Shown here: positions 1 to 5,069 of the stretch, in pieces | How the letters are laid out: each line of letters begins with the position of its first letter | Numbering within the stretch: the stretch's first letter is position 1 | NCBI GenBank assembly: GCA_934511545.1 | Contig: CAKSWM010000107.1 | Location: 1 to 5,555 of the forward strand | DNA length: 5,555 nt | Origin: an uncultured Oscillospiraceae bacterium | GTDB taxonomy: Bacteria; Bacillota; Clostridia; Oscillospirales; Oscillospiraceae | Direction: 5' to 3' | Notes under the pieces: generated by a model | What the model was told of the DNA's origin: nothing | Databases searched by the model: none | Seen by the model: the letters and a program-made list of their open reading frames with translations, nothing else | Translations under genes and position numbers: made by a program

Positions 1-58
1 ACCGTGAGGTACAACTGATTTCGAGTCAGTCCCGTTATGACCACTTCGATATCGCTCC
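1..58 (-). tRNA. tRNA-Ser(CGA), partial, 3' part beyond window start
   Basis: Read on the minus strand from 58, the sequence gives an acceptor 5' strand GGAGCGA, a TA spacer, a three-pair D stem (TCG/CGG) around an AGTGGT-type D loop, then a perfect five-pair anticodon stem ACTGA/TCAGT closing the loop CTCGAAA. The anticodon is CGA (plus-strand 21-23), which reads UCG serine codons. It continues into TGTACC-TCAC-GGT, the start of a long variable arm, which is the hallmark of tRNA-Ser and tRNA-Leu (class II). The T arm, 3' acceptor strand and CCA end lie outside the window, so completeness cannot be judged. No convincing promoter is seen in the 160 bases directly upstream. The nearest good one is at 280-308, ahead of a truncated copy of this tRNA. 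Confidence 0.88.
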
Positions 59-162
59 GTGTCTATTTCCGCCCGCCATTCTCGTCGTTCCAAAAGCACT
101 CAAAAATCCTTTGGAGAGAAAAGCAGGAGAGAAAGCTAAAAAATATTCGATTTGAAATTTTG

Positions 163-187
163 AAAACCCGGAATTAGCAGGGGTTTT
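163..187 (-). terminator. Weak hairpin between the two tRNA-Ser copies
   Basis: AAAACCC (163-169) pairs with GGGTTTT (181-187) around an 11-base loop. In either direction the 3' arm ends in a run of four or five T, giving an A-run, hairpin, T-run layout like a small bidirectional intrinsic terminator. Only three GC pairs support it, and on the minus strand the T run is entirely within the stem, so activity is doubtful. Its place, downstream of the truncated tRNA and upstream of the intact one on the minus strand, would fit a leftover tRNA terminator. The rest of 59-218 is AT-rich in the middle and shows no gene. Confidence 0.25.
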
Positions 188-218
188 TGAGGGGACGAAA
201 TTCACAGATCCCGCCGAA

Positions 219-259
219 ATTTCGAGTCAGGGCCGTTATAACCACTTCGATACCGCTCC
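219..259 (-). pseudogene. Truncated tRNA-Ser(CGA) copy, 5' half only
   Basis: This 41-base block matches the 5' half of the tRNA at 1-58 at 37 of 41 positions (copy one is 18-58). It has the acceptor 5' strand GGAGCGG, TA, D stem TCG/CGG with its loop, and the full anticodon loop CTCGAAA with anticodon CGA at plus-strand 222-224. Identity begins exactly at the tRNA 5' end and stops one base past the anticodon loop. Beyond that the 3' side of the anticodon stem is only partly matched (CCTGA facing TTCGG, one mismatch and one wobble), no long variable arm or GGTTC T loop follows, and no CCGCTCC acceptor partner exists in the 160 bases before the next tRNA. It is therefore read as a broken gene or a recombination remnant and not a working tRNA. 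A perfect palindrome CGAAATTTCG (215-224) lies across the break. Confidence 0.72.
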
Positions 260-279
260 ATATTCGTTTGCGCCTAAAA

Positions 280-308
280 AGAATACAACATAAAAGCAGA
301 CTTGTCAA
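280..308 (-). promoter_or_regulatory. Near-consensus sigma-70-type promoter facing the tRNA-Ser remnant
   Basis: On the minus strand TTGACA (308-303) and TATTCT (285-280) are separated by exactly 17 bases. The -10 box ends 20 bases before the 5' end of the truncated tRNA at 259, a normal spacing for a tRNA promoter with a short leader. As the intact tRNA further downstream shows no comparable promoter, this may be the ancestral tRNA-Ser promoter, and read-through from it may still supply the intact copy (inference). Confidence 0.65.
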
Positions 309-320
309 TTATTTTTAAGC

Positions 321-352
321 ATCCTGCGGAGCCGGAAACCGCTCCGCAGGAT
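321..352 (-). terminator. Strong hairpin just after folD, probable operon terminator
   Basis: A perfect 12-pair inverted repeat, ATCCTGCGGAGC (321-332) with GCTCCGCAGGAT (341-352), has an 8-base loop. It begins three bases after the folD stop codon on the minus strand. The stem is GC-rich and very stable, but the bases that follow on the minus strand are GCTTAAAAATAA, so the usual U run is missing. It may work as a non-canonical terminator or as a 3' stabilising stem for the operon mRNA. It also separates the operon from the tRNA promoter at 280-308. Confidence 0.5.
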
Positions 353-355
353 ATT

Positions 356-1207
356 TCAGCCCCGGCGCTTTGCCGCTTCGACAACATGTGAGACAAGAAC
401 GCTGGTCGTGACGGTGCCTACGCCGCCGGGCACCGGGGTTATGGCGCCGACGATCGGCTCCGCCTCCTCAAAGCGGACGTCTCCGCAGAGACGGCCTTTT
501 TCCGCGCTCCAGTTTGTCCCGACGTCTATTACCGTCTGTCCGGCAGAAAAATACTCCCCTCCTATCGCCTCCGCTCTGCCCGCGGCCACGATCACAATGT
601 CGGCGCGCCTTGTGATCTCCGTGGCGCTCCGCGTGCGGGTGTGGCAGACAGTGACTGTCGCGCTGCGGTTGGTCAGCAGCATTGCCGCAGGCTTTCCGAC
701 GACAAGGCTGCGCCCGATGACCACGGCACGGCGTCCGCATATTTCAATACCGAAATGGTCCAGTATCTCAATGCAGGCCTGTGCTGTGCAGGGGGCAAAC
801 CCCGCTCCGGAGCCGGAGAACACGCCGGCCAGTGATGTGTCCGTCACTCCGTCAACGTCTTTTTCGGGGCTCAGCGCATGCCTGAGCGCCTCATCGTCAA
901 GGTGCGGCGGCAAGGGACGGAAATATATTATACCATGCACGCAGTCGTCGCGGTTGAGTTCGTCAAGCGCCGCCATCAGTTCCTTCTGAGAAACGCCGTC
1001 GGGCAATACGACATTCCGCACCTCCACACCGGCCAGAGCACAGCGCTTCATCGCGTTTTTTTCATATGAGATGTCATCCGCGCGCTCCCCGACACGCAGT
1101 ATCGCGAGCGTCGGGACGATCCCGGCAACTCTGAGCCGCCCGGTCTCCGCTCTGGTTTTTTCGTTGATGGCCGCCGTTACGAGCGAGCCCTTCAGTATCT
1201 GCGCCAT
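356..1207 (-). CDS. folD: Methylenetetrahydrofolate dehydrogenase FolD, cyclohydrolase residues replaced
   Basis: This 283-residue cytoplasmic protein has the usual FolD length and fold order. An N-terminal catalytic domain (about 1-120) ends in KDVDG (116-120). A Rossmann NAD(P) domain carries VVIGRSLVVGKP (162-173), and the C-terminal signature ITPVPGGVG lies at 256-264. It should interconvert methylene-THF and methenyl-THF. In bifunctional FolD the cyclohydrolase Lys lies four residues after a conserved Tyr (YxxxKxK). Here, aligned without gaps from Tyr48, that place is Ala52, while the later Lys54 and Cys56 are kept. The second cyclohydrolase residue, Gln in VQLPLP, aligns with Phe96 in YFRPLP. 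The aspartates of KDVDG remain. The enzyme is thus probably a dehydrogenase only (inference). Its ATG shares one base with the fchA stop (UGAUG), and a GGGAGG ribosome site at 1216-1221 lies 8 bases upstream, inside fchA. Last gene of the operon. Cofactor choice, NAD or NADP, cannot be settled by eye. Confidence 0.95.
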   Translation of the reverse strand: MAQILKGSLVTAAINEKTRAETGRLRVAGIVPTLAILRVGERADDISYEKNAMKRCALAGVEVRNVVLPDGVSQKELMAALDELNRDDCVHGIIYFRPLPPHLDDEALRHALSPEKDVDGVTDTSLAGVFSGSGAGFAPCTAQACIEILDHFGIEICGRRAVVIGRSLVVGKPAAMLLTNRSATVTVCHTRTRSATEITRRADIVIVAAGRAEAIGGEYFSAGQTVIDVGTNWSAEKGRLCGDVRFEEAEPIVGAITPVPGGVGTVTTSVLVSHVVEAAKRRG

Positions 1208-1824
1208 CAGGCGTACCTCCCATATACGGACTCATATACCTCATCCGCGATCTTCCCGTGTCCGGCCATCAGTTCGTCAACCTTTGCGTTGAGCGCATCC
1301 GCATATTCACGGTCGGACATGAGTTTTGTATTAACGCGGACGTTCATCGCCGCACCGTACATCGCGCCCCGGCACAGAACAACTCCCGTTCCGGCGTCGG
1401 AAGCCATCAGCAAGGAGCCTTTCTCCGCAAGTTCCCGGTGCAGCAGTATTCCGCGGCAGGACAGTTCGAGTATGCGCATCGGAACAGAGGCGGCGCGCCG
1501 CAGACAGTCCTCCATGATCTCCGCGCGGGACGGATCGTCCTTCGGGATGGCGTAAGCGCGGGAAAGCGGCTCAAAAGCCTCGGCGTCGCCGTCTATACAC
1601 GCCAGCAGCGCTTTTCTAAGCTCTTCCGCCGATATCATGAGTTTTTGTATCTCGGGCTCGACGGAGGCATACTTTGCCTTGCCTGCGGTATAGTTGCAGA
1701 CCATCGTGCCGAGCGCGGCGCCGAGCGCGGCAGCAAGCGCACAGGCGCCGCCGCCGCCGGGCACGGCAGACTTTGCCGCGAGCGAGTCCGAAAACTCGCG
1801 CAGTGTCATATCAAGCATGGGCAT
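1207..1824 (-). CDS. fchA: Methenyl-THF cyclohydrolase / formimino-THF cyclodeaminase family protein
   Basis: This 205-residue protein is a stand-alone member of the cyclodeaminase family (FTCD C-terminal domain), which is all-helical, cytoplasmic and usually about 200-210 residues. The glycine-rich signature PGGGGACALAAALGAALG lies at 22-39. DGDAEAF (78-84), SDAGTG (142-147) and NVRVNTK (161-167) are further family motifs. In histidine degradation such proteins release ammonia from formimino-THF; in acetogen-type operons the same family (FchA) hydrolyses or closes methenyl-THF/formyl-THF. No histidine or glutamate formimino gene is present, and it sits between fhs and folD, so the cyclohydrolase role is favoured (inference). 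The ATG at 1824 is chosen over the one at 1818 because GGAG (1834-1837) is 9 bases ahead of it. It starts 18 bases after fhs and overlaps folD by one base, suggesting translational coupling. Confidence 0.9.
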   Translation of the reverse strand: MPMLDMTLREFSDSLAAKSAVPGGGGACALAAALGAALGTMVCNYTAGKAKYASVEPEIQKLMISAEELRKALLACIDGDAEAFEPLSRAYAIPKDDPSRAEIMEDCLRRAASVPMRILELSCRGILLHRELAEKGSLLMASDAGTGVVLCRGAMYGAAMNVRVNTKLMSDREYADALNAKVDELMAGHGKIADEVYESVYGRYA

Positions 1825-1842
1825 GGGCGTTTTCTCCGGCGC

Positions 1843-3606
1843 TCAGAACAATCCGCTGACCTTGCCGGTCTCGACATCCACATCGATGCGGCGGTAGGCA
1901 GGGTTGGAGCCGGTCCCCGGCATCATGCTGATCGTGCCAGCCATCGGGCAGAGAAACCGTGCCCCGCCGTACTCGAGAATATCGCGGATGGGCAGCCGCC
2001 AGCCCCGCGGCACGCCCTTGAGTGTGGGGTCATGGCTCAGCGAAAGATGAGTTTTGACCATCATCGTGCAATAGTCCGCGTATTTCGGATCCGATTCAAA
2101 GCGTTTTGCCTTTTCCTCCGCGAGCGGGGACCAGTCAACGCCATCAGCGCCGTAGACCTCCTTGGCGATCAGCTCAACGCGCTGCTGCAGAGGGGTATCA
2201 AGGTCATAGAGGTAGCGAATGGGCTCTTCCGGTTCCTCGCAGGCGTCGATCACGGCCTGAGCGAGCTCTATCGCTCCCTCCCCGCCGTACTGCCAATGCT
2301 CGGAGAGCGCGCAGCGAACACCCTTTTCGGCGCAGAGCCTGCGCACAAGGGCTATTTCGGCGTCGGTATCCGTGTAGAACTTGTTTATGCAGACAACGGG
2401 CTTTATGCCGCTCTTCTTTACATTGTTAACGTGGTGGAACAGGTTTTCGCAGCCCTTTTCCAACAGCTCAAGATCCTCACGGGTGTACTCCTCCGGCAGA
2501 GAACGTCCCGCGACGACCTGTGGCCCTCCGCCGTGCATCTTGAGCGCGCGTATCGTTGCGACAACAACGGACACGTTGGGCTTGAGCCCGGAAAGACGGC
2601 ACTTAACATTCCAGAACTTTTCAAAGCCGATATCCGCCGCGAAGCCGGACTCGGTCACATGGTAGTCAAAAAGCTTGAGCGCCAGACGGTCGCCGATTAT
2701 GGAGCTCTGGCCGATAGCGATGTTCGCAAACGGCCCAGCGTGGACGAGGCAGGGCTGGTGCTCGACCGTGTAGCAGAGCGTGGGATTGATCGTATTGCGC
2801 ATCCACGCGGTCATTGCACCCGCGACCTCGAGATCCTCGGCGGTAACGGGGTTTCCCTTTTTATCATAGGCGAGGACGATGCTGCCGATGCGTCTGCGCA
2901 GATCGGGCAGGTCGCGCGCAACGGAAAGGATCGCCATAAGCTCGGAGGAGACCGCGATATTGGTGCGGGTCATCATGCGGAAGCCGTCCATTTTGCCCTC
3001 GCCAAGGCCGATCTCCATCTTGCGGAGGGCCTGGCAGCAGAAGTCCATGACGAAGTTCCACTCAACGCGCTCCGGATCGATGTCGAGCCGCTTTATTCCG
3101 ATGGTGTCAAGCCGCTCGTCATCATAGTTGCGCTCGTGCTGCATACGGGCGTTGAGCGCCGTCATGCCAAGGTTGTGCGCGTTCATGATGTCGTTTATAT
3201 CTCCGGTAAGGCCGAGAGAAAACTCGGTCATCGGGATAAGCAGAGCGTTTCCGCCGCCGGCTGCAGTGCCCTTGACGTTCATGGTCGGCCCGCCGGATGG
3301 CTGGCGCAGACAGCCGCCGACATTCTTGCCGAGCTTGCCCAGGCCCTCGATAAGGCCAAGGCTGGTCGTGGATTTTCCCTCGCCGAGCGGCGTTGGGGTT
3401 ATGGCGGTAACTTCGATGTACTTGCCGTCCGGCTTATCCTTGAGCCGGTTCATGATCCTTATGAAATCCAGCTTCGGCGTTTTGCCATAGGGGATGATCT
3501 CGTCGGGCAGAAGGCCCATCTTTTCCCGGAAGTATTCAACGGGAGGCAGAGTCTTTTCGGCTTCCTCGGCAATTTGCCAGTCCTTGTAGATCGTTGGGTC
3601 GAGCAT
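1843..3606 (-). CDS. fhs: Formate--tetrahydrofolate ligase (formyl-THF synthetase), long variant
   Basis: It makes 10-formyl-THF from formate, THF and ATP in the cytoplasm, the entry step of the THF branch. The phosphate-binding loop [10 protein letters not shown] is at 71-80 (Lys78). KGTAAGGG (112-119), HAGPFANIA (289-297), [11 protein letters not shown] (317-327) and [11 protein letters not shown] (407-417) are clear family blocks. Phe410 and Trp438, in [11 protein letters not shown], match the aromatic pair that stacks on the folate in the Moorella enzyme. At 587 residues it is about 30 longer than the common 556-560 form. The extra residues fall mostly between the ATP loop region and Phe410, around [11 protein letters not shown] (156-166). 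The block usually reading LREPSLGP is LRQPSGGP (100-107), with Gln102 for Glu, and the end reads [15 protein letters not shown]. These traits suggest the longer sequence class I recall from some sulfate reducers and Clostridia. Start is set by AAGGAGG at 3613-3619, six bases upstream, overlapping the metF stop. Confidence 0.96.
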   Translation of the reverse strand: MLDPTIYKDWQIAEEAEKTLPPVEYFREKMGLLPDEIIPYGKTPKLDFIRIMNRLKDKPDGKYIEVTAITPTPLGEGKSTTSLGLIEGLGKLGKNVGGCLRQPSGGPTMNVKGTAAGGGNALLIPMTEFSLGLTGDINDIMNAHNLGMTALNARMQHERNYDDERLDTIGIKRLDIDPERVEWNFVMDFCCQALRKMEIGLGEGKMDGFRMMTRTNIAVSSELMAILSVARDLPDLRRRIGSIVLAYDKKGNPVTAEDLEVAGAMTAWMRNTINPTLCYTVEHQPCLVHAGPFANIAIGQSSIIGDRLALKLFDYHVTESGFAADIGFEKFWNVKCRLSGLKPNVSVVVATIRALKMHGGGPQVVAGRSLPEEYTREDLELLEKGCENLFHHVNNVKKSGIKPVVCINKFYTDTDAEIALVRRLCAEKGVRCALSEHWQYGGEGAIELAQAVIDACEEPEEPIRYLYDLDTPLQQRVELIAKEVYGADGVDWSPLAEEKAKRFESDPKYADYCTMMVKTHLSLSHDPTLKGVPRGWRLPIRDILEYGGARFLCPMAGTISMMPGTGSNPAYRRIDVDVETGKVSGLF

Positions 3607-3612
3607 AAGTTT

Positions 3613-3619
3613 CCTCCTT
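3613..3619 (-). promoter_or_regulatory. fhs ribosome binding site overlapping the metF stop codon
   Basis: On the minus strand TAAAGGAGG joins the metF stop codon TAA (3621-3619) to a near-perfect AAGGAGG site (3619-3613), six bases before the fhs ATG at 3606. Ribosomes ending metF sit on the fhs start region, so the two genes are probably translationally coupled. This is the strongest ribosome site in the operon, fitting a need for abundant synthetase (inference). Confidence 0.8.
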
Positions 3620-4542
3620 TATGTGTCGATCATGCCGGACTCTCTTGCGAGTCTGGCAACATCGTCATATTTGTTAAGAGCGTACAGATGTATTCCGTCG
3701 ATACCGCAGACCCGGTATTCGTCGATCAGACGGACAGTGTATTCAATGCCGGCTTCCCTGAACGCAGCCTTCTTTGCGGCTATGGTCTCCGCGCTCTCGC
3801 CGGGGGCGAAGGGGTTCGGGAATATCCAGTGCTTCGAAATGAGCCGCGCAAGTTCCCGGGGGATCGCGCAGCCGTTGCGCGACAGGGCCATATTGATGGT
3901 CGAAGCCGCGTCGAGCACGGGCATTATCCCGGCGTCGACGGGCAGCGTTATTCCCGCTCTGCGTATCGCATCCAGCCAGCGGCGGAACTGATCCATATCC
4001 CAGCACAGCTGTGTCATGATATAGTCCGCACCCTCGTCCTGCTTCTGACGGAGGAAGGCGATATCCGCCTCAAGGCTGCGGCAGGCAATGTGTCCCTCCG
4101 GTGAACCGGCCACGGCGATCGTAAAGCGTCCGCCGAATTCGGCGCGGACAAACCGCACAAGTTCGGCTGCATAGTGCAGGTCGCCGCCGGTCCCCGTCCA
4201 GCCGTAGGGAAGGTCTCCGCGCAGGGCAAGGATGCTGCTTATTCCGTGGTCAAGATAATCCTGAAGCTGCTGACGCATACCGCTTCGGGTGCTGCCGACA
4301 CAGGTAAAATGGGCCACGGGCTCCACCCCTCGTCCGCGCACGGCGTCGAGAACGGGTAGCTGTTTGCCGACGTTTGTGCCGCCGGCGCCGTAGGTGCATG
4401 AAATATAGTCGGGCCGCATCCCGCACAGCCTGTCCAGAACGCCTCCTCCCGAAAGAAGATCGTGCTCGCCTTTTTCGGTTTTCGGCGGGAACAGTTCAAG
4501 CGAAAATGCCATGCGTTTTCGCATTATCTCGGTTATCTTCAT
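3619..4542 (-). CDS. metF: Methylenetetrahydrofolate reductase (MetF-type)
   Basis: It reduces 5,10-methylene-THF to 5-methyl-THF with a flavin, feeding methyl groups to methionine synthesis or a methyltransferase. With the start used here it has 307 residues, the size of a single-domain bacterial MetF barrel. Visible family motifs are FSLELFPPKT with the catalytic-type Glu16, SCTYGAGGTN (48-57), HFTCVGS (78-84), ALRGDLP with Asp110, a position known to tune the flavin, TQLCWD with Gln178, VDAGIMPV (202-209) and GIHLYALNK (283-291). No MetV zinc protein, RnfC2 or other electron-transfer partner gene is beside it, so its electron donor cannot be inferred. First gene of the operon, 12 bases before fhs. 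The reading frame stays open to 4587, but ATG 4542 (MKITEI) has AAGGGG nine bases upstream, whereas ATG 4551 directly abuts that site and is less likely. Confidence 0.94.
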   Translation of the reverse strand: MKITEIMRKRMAFSLELFPPKTEKGEHDLLSGGGVLDRLCGMRPDYISCTYGAGGTNVGKQLPVLDAVRGRGVEPVAHFTCVGSTRSGMRQQLQDYLDHGISSILALRGDLPYGWTGTGGDLHYAAELVRFVRAEFGGRFTIAVAGSPEGHIACRSLEADIAFLRQKQDEGADYIMTQLCWDMDQFRRWLDAIRRAGITLPVDAGIMPVLDAASTINMALSRNGCAIPRELARLISKHWIFPNPFAPGESAETIAAKKAAFREAGIEYTVRLIDEYRVCGIDGIHLYALNKYDDVARLARESGMIDT

Positions 4543-4551
4543 CACGCTCAT

Positions 4552-4557
4552 CCCCTT
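4552..4557 (-). promoter_or_regulatory. metF ribosome binding site that decides its start
   Basis: The minus strand reads AAAAGGGG directly followed by ATGAGCGTGATGAAG. AAGGGG (4557-4552) leaves no space for the ATG at 4551 but nine bases for the ATG at 4542, so the protein most likely begins MKITEI. A GTG at 4545 is also in frame but badly spaced at six bases with a rarer start. Confidence 0.6.
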
Positions 4558-4593
4558 TTCTCGGCAGGGCGGCTCTGGCCGGGCCACGAAAAA

Positions 4594-4602
4594 AGTATAT
4601 CA
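4594..4602 (-). promoter_or_regulatory. Extended -10 promoter of the metF operon
   Basis: The minus strand has TGA followed by TATACT (-10 box at 4599-4594, TG at 4602-4601), an extended -10 element. At 17 bases upstream there is no good -35 hexamer, as expected when an extended -10 is used. Transcription should begin near 4587, leaving a leader of about 45 bases to the ATG at 4542. That is too short for a folate or SAM riboswitch. Confidence 0.5.
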
Positions 4603-4680
4603 TTGCGGGCATTCTTTTACCAGAAGTTTTTTGTCTGCCGTAGTGTGATTTGGAGTTTTGCATGATTGCACGCCCCCTGC

Positions 4681-4731
4681 CGGAAAAAGCTCTCACGTTT
4701 CTAACAGAAAGAAACGAACCGCGGAAAAAGC
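4681..4731. repeat. Symmetric repeat array between the two divergent promoters
   Basis: The 10-base word CGGAAAAAGC occurs at 4681-4690 and again at 4722-4731, ending two bases before the -35 box at 4734. Between them lies an inverted repeat, CGTTTCT (4696-4702), seven bases, AGAAACG (4710-4716), with exactly five bases separating it from each direct repeat. The 41-base step of the direct repeats is close to four helical turns. This could be an operator array for the aminotransferase promoter or a shared divergent control site. The function is unknown and the pattern may be partly due to A-rich composition. Confidence 0.45.
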
Positions 4732-4733
4732 GC

Positions 4734-4762
4734 TTGACAAAAAAAATCCGTTCTGGTATATT
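4734..4762 (+). promoter_or_regulatory. Consensus promoter of the T-box and aminotransferase gene
   Basis: A perfect -35 TTGACA (4734-4739) is followed after exactly 17 bases by TATATT (4757-4762). A TG at 4754-4755 adds an extended -10 contact. Transcription should start near 4769, immediately at the foot of T-box Stem I. Such a strong promoter fits a leader whose control is by premature termination and not by initiation. Confidence 0.85.
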
Positions 4763-4984
4763 GACCAATGACGAAAAGCAATGATAAGGAATGAGTCCTC
4801 TTTCCGAAGCAAAGAGAGAGTCCGGCTGCTGTAAGGACTCGTGAGGATAGCGGACCTGCCGCCTTTGAGCTGCGGACCGAAAGGAATGGCCAACCGACTA
4901 GGCTCCGACGTTTGACCCACGTTACAGGGAACACGGTATTATCTGTACCGTAAGAGTGCGGCTGTCGTGCGAGCGCAGCCGAAT

Positions 4985-5018
4985 TTAGGTGGTAACACGG
5001 ACAGTTTGTTCGCCCTAA
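4985..5018 (+). promoter_or_regulatory. T-box antiterminator
   Basis: UUAGG (4985-4989) pairs perfectly with CCUAA (5014-5018). Above a bulge that holds UGGU, CGGACA (4998-5003) pairs with UGUUCG (5007-5012), including one G-U, around a three-base loop. This is the standard two-helix antiterminator with a tRNA-binding bulge. Its 3' strand, 5011-5018, is also the 5' strand of the terminator, so the two structures exclude each other. Confidence 0.85.
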
Positions 5019-5054
5019 GCAGAAAGGTTTCTGCTTTGGGCGCTTTTTGTTTTT
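5011..5054 (+). terminator. T-box intrinsic terminator
   Basis: CGCCCTAAGCAGAA (5011-5024) pairs with TTCTGCTTTGGGCG (5029-5042) with a single T-T mismatch and a four-base loop. A T-rich tract, TTTTT-G-TTTTT, follows at 5044-5054. It is a strong Rho-independent terminator ending directly before the AAAGGAGG ribosome site at 5055-5062. Confidence 0.93.
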
Positions 5055-5069
5055 AAAGGAGGTCAATCC

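Larger units (their letters stand above)
4769..5054 (+). promoter_or_regulatory. T-box riboswitch leader, probably tRNA-Ala responsive
   Basis: The untranslated leader has the ordered parts of a transcriptional T-box. Stem I carries the AGAGAG element (4813-4818) and an apical hairpin GAGTCC/GGACTC (4818-4823 with 4835-4840) around GGCTGCTGTAA. The linker TAGGCTCCGACG (4899-4910) is followed by Stem III-region hairpins such as CGGTA/TACCG and CGGCTG/CAGCCG. The T-box AGGTGGTAACACGG lies at 4987-5000, with UGGU (4990-4993) ready to pair with an ACCA tRNA end. In the specifier region TTTGAGCTGCGG (4864-4875), GCU (4869-4871, followed by a purine) would select tRNA-Ala; the register CUG (4870-4872, Leu) cannot be excluded by eye. 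Ala is favoured because the gene downstream resembles alanine-forming AlaA. Uncharged tRNA should stabilise the antiterminator and turn the gene on. Confidence 0.92.

Noticed and set aside
219..259. A second complete tRNA-Ser gene
   Set aside because: No variable arm, T arm or matching acceptor 3' strand follows within the 160 bases available, and the anticodon stem has a mismatch.
18..259. A tRNA intron splitting one tRNA-Ser gene in its anticodon loop
   Set aside because: The whole 5' half is repeated downstream, not interrupted, and the intervening stretch is far too short for a group I intron.
1..355. CRISPR array or insertion-sequence ends
   Set aside because: The only repeat is the two-copy tRNA block at 18-58 and 219-259; there are no regular spacers, terminal inverted repeats or transposase.
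1258..4104. A 948-codon open frame on the plus strand
   Set aside because: It is the antisense shadow of fchA, fhs and metF. Its translation shows no recognisable domain and is rich in Arg, His and Ala from reversed codons, while the minus-strand genes carry unmistakable family motifs throughout.
3619..4587. A longer MetF starting at 4587 or 4551
   Set aside because: 4587 coincides with the likely transcription start and would have no ribosome site. 4551 directly abuts the AAGGGG site, while 4542 is correctly spaced.
4543..4590. A folate or SAM riboswitch ahead of metF
   Set aside because: The predicted leader is only about 45 bases and shows none of the conserved pairing of those classes.
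4701..5066. A 121-codon minus-strand open frame across the T-box
   Set aside because: It lies over a structured leader and consensus promoter on the other strand, has no plausible ribosome site and no family resemblance.
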